A stretch of 64,000 bases of DNA from positions 1-64,000 of the forward strand of contig NZ_CYGX02000022.1 of the NCBI RefSeq assembly GCF_900019265.1, read 5' to 3'. Origin of the DNA: Paraburkholderia ribeironis. GTDB taxonomy: Bacteria; Pseudomonadota; Gammaproteobacteria; Burkholderiales; Burkholderiaceae. The notes beneath the pieces were generated by a model. It ran no database searches. It worked only from the letters and a program-made list of their open reading frames with translations, and was not told the DNA's origin. A program made the translations under genes and the position numbers. Every line of letters starts with the position of its first letter. Position 1 is the stretch's first letter. Of the stretch, positions 54,868 through 64,000 are shown piece by piece.

Positions 54868-55527
54868 CTATTCGGGCGTTGCGCCGCTATCCGGCCAGCG
54901 GTTCTCGAACACGCAATCGGCGAGTGGCAGGCGGCTTGCCCAGCGTTCGGTTTCGAGCATCGGCTCGCTGTAGAACCGGTCGACGTGGCCCAGACACAGA
55001 ATCGCCACAGGCCGCGCGCCCGCTGGCATATGCAGCAGCGTGCGGACCGCGTCGACATCGAACAGCGACACCCAGCCCATGCCGAGACCTTCGGCGCGTG
55101 CGGCCAGCCACATGTTCTGGATCGCGCACGCCACCGACGCGAGGTCCATCTCCGGCAACGTGCGGCGGCCGAAGATATGCCGCTCGCGTCCATCCATCAG
55201 CGCGATCACCAGCAGTTCGCCGCACTCCAGCATGCCTTCCACTTTCAGCTTCATGAATTCGTCGCGGCGTTTGCCGAGCGCATCGGCGGTGGCGAGCCGT
55301 TCGCTTTCGACTGTGGCGTGCAAAGCGGTGCGCAACGCCGCATCGGTGATGCGCATGATCCGCCACGGCTGCATGAAGCCGACGCTCGGCGCGTGATGCG
55401 CCGCGTCGAGCAGGCGTTGCAGCACGACGGGATCGACCGGATCGCGCACGAAGTGGCGCATGTCGCGGCGTTCGTAAATCGCGCGGTAGACGGCGTCGCG
55501 CTCCGAGTCGTTAAAAGGCTTCGCCAT
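54868..55527 (-). CDS. bluB: 5,6-dimethylbenzimidazole synthase
   Basis: A 219-residue flavin-dependent enzyme that breaks FMNH2 to make 5,6-dimethylbenzimidazole, the lower ligand of B12. It has YERRDMRHFVRDPVDPVVLQRLL, HAPSVGFMQPWRIMRI, GRRTLPEMDLASVACAIQNMWLAAR and a nitroreductase-like fold. It is the last gene of the cobA-cobE-cobO-cobB-bluB operon and overlaps cobB by 17 bases. Aerobic B12 producers carry this enzyme, in keeping with CobN in this window. Confidence 0.94.
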   Translation of the reverse strand: MAKPFNDSERDAVYRAIYERRDMRHFVRDPVDPVVLQRLLDAAHHAPSVGFMQPWRIMRITDAALRTALHATVESERLATADALGKRRDEFMKLKVEGMLECGELLVIALMDGRERHIFGRRTLPEMDLASVACAIQNMWLAARAEGLGMGWVSLFDVDAVRTLLHMPAGARPVAILCLGHVDRFYSEPMLETERWASRLPLADCVFENRWPDSGATPE

Positions 55528-56809
55528 GGAACAGGGCGGCTGTGAAGGCCGGGTTGGAGGGCCAGTAAGCGTGCATATAGGTCGCCACGATCGAGCCCGC
55601 GCGATACACGGCCTCGCCCGGCGGCTCGCCGTTCGGCCGGGTGGCTGAGCGCAACGGTGTGAGTGAGGTGCTCAGCGTCGAGTAGTGAAACGTGTGGCCG
55701 GTCAGCGGGCCGTGCGGACTGTCGAGCTGTTGCATGCCGAGCGCGGTGAAGCGCGCTTGCATCGTTGCATGGCCAGGCAGGAGGCCGAGCATTGGCGTGC
55801 TGGTGCCGCGCGTGTCGGTCAATCGTTCGAGCAGATAGAGCATGCCGCCGCATTCGGCGACCACCGGCTTGCCGGCTGCCGCATGCGCGCGGATCGAGGC
55901 GGCGCTGCGCATGCTGCCGGCGAGCGTCGCGGCGTGCAGTTCGGGATAGCCGCCTGGCAGATAGAGCGCATGCGTTTGCTCAGGCAACGCTTCGTCCGCG
56001 AGCGGCGAGAAGTAGTCGATCCGCGCGCCGAGTGCTTCCAGCAGCGTGACGTTGGCCGGATAGATGAATGAGAACGCGGCATCGCGGGCGATCGCGATGC
56101 GCTTGCCTTCCAGCAGGCGCGGCAATGCTTGCGGCGCAGCGGCGCCGAAGTCGACCGGCGGCGGCAATGCGGTGAGCGCGGTGTGCGCGAGCGTATCGGC
56201 CGCGTGGTCCTGCCGCGCGTCGAGATCGTCGATCTCCGCCGCCTGGTGCAAGCCGAGGTGGCGGTCGGGCAGCGCGATTTCATCGCTGGCCGCGATGTGT
56301 CCGCACCAGCGCACGCCGGGCGGCAACGCCACTTCGAGCATCTGCGCGTGCCGCGCGGAGCCGACGCGATTGGCGAGTACGCCATGAAACGGCACCTGCG
56401 GCCTGAAGCGCGCGAGGCCGAACGCGACCGCGCCGAAAGTCTGCGCCATCGCCTTCGCCGAAATCACCGCGAGCACCGGCACGCCGAAGGTGGTCGCGAG
56501 ATCCGCGCTGCTCGGCGTGCCGTCGAATAGCCCCATCACACCTTCGATCAGGATCAGATCGGCTTCGGACGCCGCCTGCGCGAGCAGGGTGCGGCACGCC
56601 GCTTCACCGACCATCCATAGATCGAGCGATAGCACCGGCGCGCCGCTCGCTCGCGCGAGAATCATCGGATCGAGAAAATCCGGCCCGGTCTTGAAGACGC
56701 GCACGCGCCGCCCCAGCCGCCGGTGATAACGCGCGAGACCCGCGGTGATCGTGGTCTTGCCTTGCCCCGAAGCGGGCGCGCTAATGAACAGGGCCGGGCA
56801 GGCGGACAT
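55511..56809 (-). CDS. cobB: Cobyrinate/hydrogenobyrinate a,c-diamide synthase
   Basis: A 432-residue glutamine-dependent amidase that converts carboxylates a and c of the corrin ring to amides. The N-terminal ATP-binding P-loop is APASGQGKTTITAGLA, with DLILIEGVMGLFDG. The C-terminal glutaminase has YLPGGYPELHA and the catalytic Cys in VVAECGGMLYLLE, and ends with ATYMHAYWPSNP (His triad). It lies 3 bases after cobO. Confidence 0.95.
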   Translation of the reverse strand: MSACPALFISAPASGQGKTTITAGLARYHRRLGRRVRVFKTGPDFLDPMILARASGAPVLSLDLWMVGEAACRTLLAQAASEADLILIEGVMGLFDGTPSSADLATTFGVPVLAVISAKAMAQTFGAVAFGLARFRPQVPFHGVLANRVGSARHAQMLEVALPPGVRWCGHIAASDEIALPDRHLGLHQAAEIDDLDARQDHAADTLAHTALTALPPPVDFGAAAPQALPRLLEGKRIAIARDAAFSFIYPANVTLLEALGARIDYFSPLADEALPEQTHALYLPGGYPELHAATLAGSMRSAASIRAHAAAGKPVVAECGGMLYLLERLTDTRGTSTPMLGLLPGHATMQARFTALGMQQLDSPHGPLTGHTFHYSTLSTSLTPLRSATRPNGEPPGEAVYRAGSIVATYMHAYWPSNPAFTAALFHGEAF

Positions 56810-56812
56810 GGC

Positions 56813-57415
56813 TCAGAACTCCACGCCGCGCTGTGCTTTCACACCTTGCTCGCGATATGGATGCTTGACGATGCGCATCTCGGTGACGAGGTCGGCGGCT
56901 TCGATCAATGCGTCCGGCGCGTGACGGCCGGTCACCACCACGTGCAGCATCGCGGGGCGCGCGTTCAGCACGGACAGCACTTCGTCGAGCGGCAGGTATT
57001 CGTATTTCAGCACCGTGTTCAGCTCGTCGAGGATCACCATCTGGTAGTCGCCGCTTTCGATCATCCGGCGCGCTTCGTTCCAGCCTTTGCGCGCGGTCGC
57101 GATGTCGGCGTCGCGGTTCTGGGTGTTCCACGTGTAGCCATCGCCCATCGTGACGAAATCGCAATTGGCGATCGCGCCGAGGAAGTCGCGCTCCGACGTA
57201 TGCAGCGCGCCCTTGATGAACTGCACGACGCCAAGGCGCATGCCGTGTCCGAGCACCCGCACGGCCATGCCGAACGCGGCCGTAGTCTTGCCTTTGCCGG
57301 TGCCGGTGTTGACGATCAGCAGCCCCTTCTCGATGGTGGCGGCGGCCTGCTTCTTTTCATGGCCTTCGCGCCGGCGCTCGGTCATGCGTTGATGCGATTC
57401 GGGATCGGTCTTCAT
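56813..57415 (-). CDS. cobO: Corrinoid adenosyltransferase (CobO/BtuR type)
   Basis: A 200-residue enzyme that transfers the adenosyl group of ATP to cob(I)yrinic acid or cobalamin, giving the coenzyme form that NrdJ needs. It shows the P-loop IVNTGTGKGKTTAAFGMAVR, VQFIKGALHTSERDFL, MVILDELNTVLKYEYL and VVVTGRHAPDALIEAADLVTEM. The ATG overlaps the stop of cobE by four bases. Confidence 0.95.
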   Translation of the reverse strand: MKTDPESHQRMTERRREGHEKKQAAATIEKGLLIVNTGTGKGKTTAAFGMAVRVLGHGMRLGVVQFIKGALHTSERDFLGAIANCDFVTMGDGYTWNTQNRDADIATARKGWNEARRMIESGDYQMVILDELNTVLKYEYLPLDEVLSVLNARPAMLHVVVTGRHAPDALIEAADLVTEMRIVKHPYREQGVKAQRGVEF

Positions 57416-57897
57416 CGGAGGTCCTGTTCGTGAGGGGCGTTGAGGGTCGGTGCGGCGCCGGTGTCGGTGTCGGTCGAGGCGATGGCCACGGTGACGCCGG
57501 CGTGCACGGTCTTGGGTACGACGAGGCGCGCATGCAGCGCGGCGTTCGGGGCAGGTTGGTCCAACTTGGCCGATGCGTTCATCGCAGTCATCGCGTTCAT
57601 CGCGGCAAGCAGCGCGCACGGTTCGCAGACGCCGTCCACGCCAAGATGTTCTTGCACCGCCGCCGACCCGTTCGCGATAAGTGTCGCGGCAATTTGCTCA
57701 CGGCTGAACAGTTGCAGCGGCAGCCCGTGGCGCGCGCAGAATTCGAGCAGGCCCGCTTCGTCGGCTTTGATGTCGATCGAGGCCACCGTGCGAATCTGCG
57801 TGAGTGCATACGGGCCGAGCGCGGTGCGCACGGCCGCTTCGATGTGCGCGGCCGAACTGTGCCGGCGGCAGCCAATGCCGACGCTGAGCGTTTTCAT
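57412..57897 (-). CDS. cobE: Cobalamin biosynthesis protein CobE (CbiG C-terminal type)
   Basis: A 161-residue protein with the CbiG C-terminal domain: GIGCRRHSSAAHIEAAVRTAL, ASIDIKADEAGLLEFCARHGLPL, and VDGVCEPCALLAA. In aerobic producers such small CobE proteins are encoded next to cobO/cobA; the CbiG relative opens the delta-lactone in the anaerobic path, and CobE's own reaction is less clear. The end (NAMTAMNASAK) is low complexity. It overlaps both cobO and cobA by four bases. Confidence 0.88.
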   Translation of the reverse strand: MKTLSVGIGCRRHSSAAHIEAAVRTALGPYALTQIRTVASIDIKADEAGLLEFCARHGLPLQLFSREQIAATLIANGSAAVQEHLGVDGVCEPCALLAAMNAMTAMNASAKLDQPAPNAALHARLVVPKTVHAGVTVAIASTDTDTGAAPTLNAPHEQDLR

Positions 57898-58682
57898 TGG
57901 TCGTCCGCCTGGTGGGAGGGAGTGCCGCTTTGTCCGGCATCTGTCGTACTGGGGTCGACGACTGCGCGCGCTAGCGCGAGCGAGGCGACCCCGCCGATCA
58001 CCACGATCGCCGGCGAACCGAGGCCGGCGCGTGCGACGGCCCCGGCAAACTCATCGAGACGCGCGAGCACATGGCGTTGCCCGGGCCGCGTCGCCGACTC
58101 GATGGCCGCGCACGGCGTGTCGGCGCGCATGCCGGCCGCGAGCAACGCGCCGACGATCTCGTTCAACCGTCGCATGCCCATATAGATGACCAGCGTCATG
58201 CGCGTGGCGACGAGTGCGGCCCAGTCCGGCTCGCCGCTGCCGGCGCCGTGGCCGGTGACGAACACCACGCCCTGCGCGAAATCGCGGTGCGTGACCGGAA
58301 TGCCGATCGCCGCGGGCGCGGCGATGCCCGCCGTGATGCCGCTGATGATCTCCACGTCGATGCCCGCCGCCTGCAGCGCCTGCTGTTCTTCGCCGCCACG
58401 GCCGAACACGAACGGATCGCCGCCTTTCAGACGCGCGACGCTGCGCCCGGCTCGCGCATGCGCGAGCATCTGCGCGACAATGCCGGCCTGCGGCGTGGAC
58501 GGATGTCCGCCGCGCTTGCCGACATACACGACCAGCGCGTCGGCACGCGCGAATTGCAGCACATCGGGATTCACCAGATCGTCGACCAGCACCACGTCGG
58601 CTTGCGCGAGCGCGCGGGTCGCCTTCAGCGTCATCAATTCGATGTCGCCCGGACCTGCGCCGATCAACCACGCGCGGCTCAT
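57894..58682 (-). CDS. cobA: Uroporphyrinogen-III C-methyltransferase
   Basis: A 262-residue SAM-dependent methyltransferase that makes precorrin-2 from uroporphyrinogen III, the entry into B12 and siroheme. It has AWLIGAGPGDIELMTLKATRAL, VYVGKRGGH, the signature VARLKGGDPFVFGRGGEE, ISGITAGIAAPAAIGIPVTHR and a Met-Gly region LVIYMGMRRLNEI. The start is taken as MSRAWLIG; M at 58694 or 58706 are possible. It opens the operon under the minus-strand cobalamin riboswitch. Confidence 0.94.
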   Translation of the reverse strand: MSRAWLIGAGPGDIELMTLKATRALAQADVVLVDDLVNPDVLQFARADALVVYVGKRGGHPSTPQAGIVAQMLAHARAGRSVARLKGGDPFVFGRGGEEQQALQAAGIDVEIISGITAGIAAPAAIGIPVTHRDFAQGVVFVTGHGAGSGEPDWAALVATRMTLVIYMGMRRLNEIVGALLAAGMRADTPCAAIESATRPGQRHVLARLDEFAGAVARAGLGSPAIVVIGGVASLALARAVVDPSTTDAGQSGTPSHQADDQ

Positions 58683-58931
58683 CGCAGCGCGCATGACGCG
58701 CGCCATGCGGTGACTGGCGGGAGCGGGCAGGACGCGAAGCCGCGTCGGCGGACAGACATTGAGGTCATGCAGTGCTACGGATTCGTGCACGACGCAAGCG
58801 CGGGCTGTAACGCCTTCTTCCATCGGGGAAACGTCGACGGATGCGCTTCGTCATGCTTGAGCGCCTTCACATCCGTCCCTCGCGGATTCCGGCGGCCAGC
58901 GGCGTGACGTCATGAACGCACGGCCGCCTCC

Positions 58932-59115
58932 GCGTCTGGCCGGTATCCGGGCTGGCGGCCTCACGCGCTTTGCCTTCCCGTCCGGATCGATCGGACAGTG
59001 GCATAGAAAACGCATGCGCGGCGCCACAGAACGGAGTCTGGCGTCGCAGGTCGCTTACCGTTGCGGGGACAGCACAGGTTGAGCGCATCGGGCGCGGCCT
59101 GTTTCCCGTTTAACT
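58932..59115 (-). promoter_or_regulatory. Cobalamin riboswitch upstream of cobA
   Basis: On the minus strand, in order: AACGGGAAACAGG, CCCCGCAACGGTAAGCG, GCCACTG, CGGGAAGGC and the B12 box AGCCCGGATACCGGCC. These match the conserved core of cobalamin riboswitches in their normal order. It lies about 250 bases before the cobA start and should lower expression of cobA-cobE-cobO-cobB-bluB when B12 is plentiful. Confidence 0.93.
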
Positions 59116-59277
59116 GCACACGCGAATGCATGTGCGAGCACCAAACGCGCGCATACGATAGCACATGGCGCCTTGGCCCGATAAGCGTGCCTGGCTCGTG
59201 TTCGCTTGACCGGGTGGGGCCGCGGGCCTACACTCGCACGCACTTTGGTGCTCGTATGCGCGTTCGTGCGCATGCAG

Positions 59278-59493
59278 TTAAACGGGAAACAGGGTGCCCG
59301 CCTGCTTCGGACCGGGTCAACCTGTGCTGCCCCCGCAACGGTAAGCGAAAAGCGGCGCTGGCTCGATGGCTGGGCGCCGCAAAGCAGGCTTCGATGTCCA
59401 CGCGCAAGGCCGCGTCGACATATCACCACTGGGCGAGAAATCACTCGCCCGGGAAGGGGAAGCGGCGCTTTCGCCAGCCCGGATACCGGCCAG
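59278..59493 (+). promoter_or_regulatory. Cobalamin riboswitch upstream of cobW-cobN
   Basis: On the plus strand: AACGGGAAACAGGGTG (from 59281), CCCCGCAACGGTAAGCG (59332-59346), CACCACTGGGCG (59424-59435), CCCGGGAAGGGG and the B12 box AGCCCGGATACCGGCC (59476-59492). The order and motifs are those of a cobalamin riboswitch. It lies about 220 bases before cobW. Its leader start is an inverted copy of that of the neighbouring riboswitch. Confidence 0.93.
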
Positions 59494-59713
59494 AATACGC
59501 AGGACGAACCTCGCGGGGATGCGACGGTGCGCCCATGACCTCATTTCGCTTTCTGCTGTTTCGTTGTTGCGGCAACGCCGTCCTTCGTCCCCGTGTGCTG
59601 TGATTGCGCTGGCTTGCCGGACGTGCCCCCGCGTACGATCCACTGGCCGGCCCATGCAGACAGACGCGCGGACACCCGGTGTGCCCGTGCAACCCCTAAG
59701 GATGGACCTCACG

Positions 59714-60814
59714 ATGCAAACCCAGATGCGCAAGATCCCCGTCACCATCGTCACGGGCTTTCTCGGCAGCGGCAAGACCACGCTGCTGCGGCACATTCTT
59801 CAGCACGCCGGCGGCAAACGGATCGCCGTGATCGTCAACGAGTTCGGCGAACTCGGCATCGACGGCGAGATTCTCAAGGGTTGCGGAATCGGTTGCGATG
59901 AGAACGGCGTCGAAACCGAAGGGCAACTGTATGAACTCGCGAACGGTTGCCTGTGCTGCACCGTGCAGGAAGAATTCTTCCCGGTAATGGAACGGCTCGT
60001 GGAGCGCCGCGAGCAGATCGATCACGTGCTGATCGAAACTTCCGGTCTCGCGTTGCCCAAGCCGCTCGTGCAGGCGTTCAACTGGCCGCTGATCAGGAAC
60101 AGCTTCACCGTCGATGCAGTGGTGACGGTGGTGGACGGCCCGGCCGCCGCGAGCGGCCAGTTCGCCGACAATCCAGTGGCCGTGGACGCGCAGCGCAAGG
60201 CCGATCCGAATCTCGACCACGAGTCGCCGCTGCACGAGTTGTTCGAAGATCAGCTGTGCGCGGCCGATCTGGTGATTCTGAACAAGACCGATCTGCTCGA
60301 CGACGCGCAGCAACTCGCGGTCGAAGCCGTTATCCGTGAGGAGATTCCGCCGCAGGTGAAGATCGTGCGTGCGCACATGGGTCAGCTCGATCTGCATACG
60401 TTGCTGGGGCTCGAAGCGGCATCGGAAGAAACGATCCACTTGCGCCACGATCATCACGGCTCGGCCGACGACCCCGATCATCACCATGACGAATTCGATT
60501 CGGTGGTCGTAGAGGCGAACGCGCTGTCGCGCGAAGCGGTGATCGCCGCGCTGCAAGGGCTCGTCGAAACGCACACGATCTACCGCGTCAAGGGTTTCGC
60601 GGCACTGCCGGGCGCGGCGATGCGTTTGGTGATCCAGGGTGTGGGCCGGCGCTTCGACAGCTACTTCGATCGACGCTGGCAGGCCGGCGAAGGCGGTGAC
60701 GGCTACCCGAGCCGCTTCGTGCTGATCGGCGAAGACCTCGATCAGGCCACGCTGCAACGCGCGTTCGAAGCGGCACTCGGCGCGCCGTCGGACCTCGAAG
60801 CACGCGAGGCGTAA
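59714..60814 (+). CDS. cobW: CobW GTPase (cobalamin biosynthesis metallochaperone)
   Basis: A 366-residue G3E-family GTPase, thought to deliver cobalt to the CobNST chelatase. It shows the P-loop GFLGSGKTT, the metal site GCLCC ([13 protein letters not shown]), the [11 protein letters not shown] switch, NKTDL, and a His/Asp-rich loop ([20 protein letters not shown]) near residue 255 able to bind metal. The ATG at 59714 with AAGGATGG 8 bases upstream is preferred to the one at 59702. cobN starts 6 bases after its stop. Confidence 0.94.
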   Translation: MQTQMRKIPVTIVTGFLGSGKTTLLRHILQHAGGKRIAVIVNEFGELGIDGEILKGCGIGCDENGVETEGQLYELANGCLCCTVQEEFFPVMERLVERREQIDHVLIETSGLALPKPLVQAFNWPLIRNSFTVDAVVTVVDGPAAASGQFADNPVAVDAQRKADPNLDHESPLHELFEDQLCAADLVILNKTDLLDDAQQLAVEAVIREEIPPQVKIVRAHMGQLDLHTLLGLEAASEETIHLRHDHHGSADDPDHHHDEFDSVVVEANALSREAVIAALQGLVETHTIYRVKGFAALPGAAMRLVIQGVGRRFDSYFDRRWQAGEGGDGYPSRFVLIGEDLDQATLQRAFEAALGAPSDLEAREA

Positions 60815-60820
60815 GCGCTC

Positions 60821-63800
60821 ATGCATCTGCTGCGCACGACGCCGGGCGGTTTCGTCGACGATACGCAGGGCGTGATCCGCATCGATCAGCAGCCCGCCGA
60901 TATCGTGATACTCAGTTCCGCCGACACGACTCTGTCGCTGCTCGCGAGCGCGGTGCCGCGACTCGGCGACGGCTTTCCCAGCGTGCGGCTCGCGAACGTC
61001 ACGTATCTGCGGCAACCGGCGTCGGTCGATTTTTACGTCGACGACGTGTTGCAGCATGCGCGCGTGGTGGTGGTCGACCACCTTGGCGGCGAGGCCTATT
61101 GGCCGTATGGCATCGAGCAGGTGGTCGCGCTGGCGGAGCGCAAACAGCAAACGCTCGCGATGTTTTCCGGCGACTTGCAGGAGGATCCGAACCTGCTCGC
61201 GCGCAGCACGGCCGACGCCGATCTGTGTCATCAGCTGTGGCGTTATCTGCGCGAAGGCGGGCCGCTCAATGCCGAAGCGTTTCTGCGTTGCATCGCGCAC
61301 CGCGCGCTCGGCTGGGGGCGCGAGCCGGCGCCGCCGCGTGCGTTGCCGGCCGCGTCGCTCTACCATCCCGAACGCGACACGCCGACCCTTGCCGACTGGC
61401 AGGCGCGCTGGCAACCGGACGCGCCGGTCGTGGCGATCCTCTTCTATAAGGCGCATCTGCAAGCGGCCAATACGGCGGTGTTCGACGCGCTGATCGATGC
61501 GCTCGCGGCGCAAGGGCTGAATGCGCTGCCGATCGCGATCACGTCGCTGAAAGACGTGATGAGCCGCGACGTCGTGCAATCGCTGTGCGCGCAGCACGAG
61601 GTCGCGCTGGTGTTGAATACGACCGCGTTCGCCGCGTCCGCGATCGACGACCCCGAGCCGCTCGCGCTCGCCGGCGATGCGCCGGTGCTGCAGGTGATTC
61701 TGAGCGGCGGCAATCGCGAGGACTGGCTCAAGGACAATCACGGCCTCAACTCGCGCGACATCGCGATGCATGTCGCGCTGCCGGAAGTGGACGGCCGCAT
61801 CATCACGCGAGCCATCAGCTTCAAGGGGCTCGCATACCGTTGTCCGCACACCCAGGTCGATGTGGTCCGTTATCGGCCGGATCTCGAGCGCGTGAGCTTT
61901 CTCGCCGAATTGAGCCGCCGCTGGTGTCGTCTGCGTTCGCTCGATAACGCCGACAAGAAACTCGCGCTGATTCTCGCTAACTATCCGATGAGCGAAGGAC
62001 GCATCGGCAATGGTGTGGGGCTGGACACGCCGGCGTCGGTGGTCGGCATTCTGGCGATGCTGCGCGACGAGGGCTATCGCGTCGCCGACTTGCCCGCCGA
62101 TAGCGACGCACTGTTGAAGCAGCTCACCGAAGGCGTGACCAACGACCCGGTCGTGCGCGACCTGCGCCCCGCGTTGCAGAGCCTCGCGCTCGACGACTAC
62201 CTCTCGTACTTCAACGCATTGTCCGCCGCGACACGCCATGCGTTGAACGCACGCTGGGGCGCGCCCGAGCAGGACCCGACGCTGCGGCGCGGCCGCTTCA
62301 TGATCGCGGGCTGGCGCTGCGGGCAGGTGTTCGTCGGCATCCAGCCTTCGCGTTCGCGCGAGCAGGGCGATTACGCGAGCTATCACGACGCCGAGCTGGT
62401 GCCGCCGCATGCGTATCTGGCGTTTTACTTCTGGCTGCGTCACCAGTTCGGTATCGATGCGGTCGTCCATGTCGGCAAGCACGGCAATCTCGAGTGGCTG
62501 CCCGGCAAAAGCGTCGCGTTGAGCGACGCGTGCTGGCCCGATCTGATTCTCGGGCCGATGCCGCATCTGTACCCGTTCATCGTCAACGATCCGGGTGAGG
62601 GCAGCCAGGCCAAACGCCGCGCGCAGGCCGTCATCATCGATCATCTGATGCCGCCGCTCACGCGCGCCGAAAGCTATGGACCATTGCAGGACCTCGAACG
62701 CCAGGTCGACGAGTACTATGAAGCGCTGATGGTCGATCCGCGCCGCGCGAAGCTGTTGCGGCAGACGATTCTCGCGACCATCGTCGAGCACAGGCTGCAC
62801 GAGGAGCTGAGTCTCGCACAGCCGAACGGGCAGGACGATGAAGACGCGCTGCTCACGCGCGTCGATGCGTGGCTGTGCGAGCTGAAGGAAGCGCAGATTC
62901 GCGATGGCTTGCACACGTTCGGGCAATCGCCCGGTGGCGTGCAGCGGCGCGATACGCTGCTGGCCCTGGGACGCTTTCCGGTCGGCGATGGGCAACGCGG
63001 CAACGCGGGACTGATCGACGCGTTGGCGCGCGATCTGCGGATCGACCATCTGTTCGATCCGTTGTCGGTGGATTGGTCGGCGGCGTGGGACGGTCCACGT
63101 CCCGACGTGTTGCAGCAGGTGAGCGATGCGCCGTGGCGGCATTGCGGCGATACGCGCGAACGTCTGGAGTTGCTGGGCGCCGAACTGCTGCGCGACTTGT
63201 GTGGCGATCGAACGCATATCCGGGCGATGCCTTGGGCCGGGACGCTGCCACAAACGGAGCAGGTCATCGAGCGTTTGCGCGACGACGTGCTGCCGCGGCT
63301 CGACGCGTGCGGTCCACAGGAAACGGCACAGCTCAGGCGCGGTCTCGAAGGGCGCTTCGTGCCGCCTGGGCCGAGCGGTTCGCCGTCGCGCGGACGGCCC
63401 GATGTGTTGCCCACTGGTCGCAACTTCTATTCGGTCGATACGCGTGCGGTGCCGACCCAGGCCGCGTGGTCGCTCGGCTTGAAGTCGGCGCAGCAATTGA
63501 TCGAGCGGCATCTGCAGGACAAGGGCGATTATCCGCGCGCAGTCGGGCTCTCGGTATGGGGCACCGCGACGATGCGCACCGGCGGCGACGATATCGCCCA
63601 GGCGCTCGCGTTGCTGGGCGTGCGGCCGAAGTGGGCGCCGGGCAGTCATCGCGTGACTGACTTCGAGATCATGCCGATCGACGCGTTTGGCCGTCCGCGC
63701 ATCGATGTCACGTTGCGTGTGTCCGGTTTTTTCCGCGACGCCTTCGCGAACGTCATGCATCTGTTCGATGCGGCCGTGCAGGCCGTCGCCGAACTCGACG

Positions 63801-64000
63801 AACCTGAGGATCTGAATCCGGTTCGCGCACGTGTGCTGCGTGAGCGCGACGCGCTGATTGCGCGTGGCATGGATCCCGCCGAAGCGCGCAAGCGCGCCGG
63901 CTGGCGTGTGTTCAGCGCCAGGCCCGGCGCGTATGGCGCGGGCTTGCAGGACATGATCGACTCGCAACGCTGGCAGACCGACGCCGATCTGGCGAGCGCG
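60821..64000 (+). CDS. cobN: Cobaltochelatase subunit CobN (3' end outside window)
   Basis: The first 1060 codons of the large subunit of the aerobic cobaltochelatase, which inserts Co2+ into hydrogenobyrinic acid a,c-diamide using ATP with CobS and CobT. It starts MHLLRTTPGGFVDDTQGV and has RAISFKGLAYRCPHTQVDVV, KKLALILANYPMSEGRIGNGVG, the conserved VHVGKHGNLEWLPGKSV region, and the C-terminal-half GRNFYSVDTRAVPT and TDFEIMPIDAFGRPRIDVTLRVSG. The frame is open to the last base; full-length CobN usually exceeds 1200 residues. A long antisense frame over it is an artefact of codon bias. Confidence 0.96.
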   Translation, partial: MHLLRTTPGGFVDDTQGVIRIDQQPADIVILSSADTTLSLLASAVPRLGDGFPSVRLANVTYLRQPASVDFYVDDVLQHARVVVVDHLGGEAYWPYGIEQVVALAERKQQTLAMFSGDLQEDPNLLARSTADADLCHQLWRYLREGGPLNAEAFLRCIAHRALGWGREPAPPRALPAASLYHPERDTPTLADWQARWQPDAPVVAILFYKAHLQAANTAVFDALIDALAAQGLNALPIAITSLKDVMSRDVVQSLCAQHEVALVLNTTAFAASAIDDPEPLALAGDAPVLQVILSGGNREDWLKDNHGLNSRDIAMHVALPEVDGRIITRAISFKGLAYRCPHTQVDVVRYRPDLERVSFLAELSRRWCRLRSLDNADKKLALILANYPMSEGRIGNGVGLDTPASVVGILAMLRDEGYRVADLPADSDALLKQLTEGVTNDPVVRDLRPALQSLALDDYLSYFNALSAATRHALNARWGAPEQDPTLRRGRFMIAGWRCGQVFVGIQPSRSREQGDYASYHDAELVPPHAYLAFYFWLRHQFGIDAVVHVGKHGNLEWLPGKSVALSDACWPDLILGPMPHLYPFIVNDPGEGSQAKRRAQAVIIDHLMPPLTRAESYGPLQDLERQVDEYYEALMVDPRRAKLLRQTILATIVEHRLHEELSLAQPNGQDDEDALLTRVDAWLCELKEAQIRDGLHTFGQSPGGVQRRDTLLALGRFPVGDGQRGNAGLIDALARDLRIDHLFDPLSVDWSAAWDGPRPDVLQQVSDAPWRHCGDTRERLELLGAELLRDLCGDRTHIRAMPWAGTLPQTEQVIERLRDDVLPRLDACGPQETAQLRRGLEGRFVPPGPSGSPSRGRPDVLPTGRNFYSVDTRAVPTQAAWSLGLKSAQQLIERHLQDKGDYPRAVGLSVWGTATMRTGGDDIAQALALLGVRPKWAPGSHRVTDFEIMPIDAFGRPRIDVTLRVSGFFRDAFANVMHLFDAAVQAVAELDEPEDLNPVRARVLRERDALIARGMDPAEARKRAGWRVFSARPGAYGAGLQDMIDSQRWQTDADLASA

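Noticed and set aside
59696..63967. A 1423-codon minus-strand open frame across cobW and cobN
   Set aside because: It lies antisense to two well-conserved genes, shows no protein family, and is Arg/His/Gln-rich as expected for the complement of GC-rich codons.

Overview
The window is a piece of a high-GC betaproteobacterial chromosome, most likely Burkholderiaceae and probably Paraburkholderia. This rests on gene content typical of that group: a Burkholderia-type Porin_4 porin, a DUF3331 protein, two DUF4148 proteins, an AI-2E/PerM permease, and split aerobic-type cob gene clusters. Position 1 is a contig end, because the first 22 bases are the end of a Nextera/Tn5 sequencing adapter. The final gene (cobN) runs off the right edge. 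No rRNA, tRNA, CRISPR, insertion sequence or prophage was recognised.

Left part (0.3-20.6 kb): an NADP-type Zn alcohol dehydrogenase beside a frameshifted divergent AraC regulator; small enzymes (VOC, PhnA, ABM); a 2-hydroxyacid dehydrogenase; a copper-type cluster (DUF2946, beta-barrel, CopC); class II B12-dependent ribonucleotide reductase (nrdJ); a DUF3331 protein; an AI-2E permease; a secreted esterase; opgC; a porin followed by an aldo/keto reductase remnant; an NlpD-like LysM/M23 lipoprotein; and an alpha/beta hydrolase.

Middle (21-44.4 kb): an iorA-iorB-cytochrome c oxidoreductase operon whose cytochrome is frameshifted. Next comes a long minus-strand transport block: a complete polyamine-type ABC system, then a polar-amino-acid ABC system with no ATPase of its own, with a divergent LysR regulator. 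Beyond it lie chaA, a BON protein, mpg, a CBS protein, ribA, an NmrA-like protein and an AraC regulator. An ECF sigma factor follows, flanked by two anti-sigma-like membrane proteins. A catalase-like gene and a cytochrome b561 gene have been fused by an internal deletion.

Right part (44.7-64 kb): a SWIM/SNF2 helicase, then a roughly 1 kb AT-rich intergenic region carrying an orphan terminator. After it is a response regulator / LysM-FecR protein / CHASE2 histidine kinase cluster with a lipoprotein. The window ends in cobalamin genes: a minus-strand operon cobA-cobE-cobO-cobB-bluB and a plus-strand operon cobW-cobN. Each is preceded by its own cobalamin riboswitch, and the two riboswitches sit back to back. 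The product, B12, is the cofactor of the NrdJ encoded in the same window.

A recurring trait is short tandem repeats (5-12 bp units) between genes and inside genes. Some encode the low-complexity N-termini of both polyamine-type permeases. Two single-base frameshifts in otherwise intact genes could be real lesions or sequence errors.
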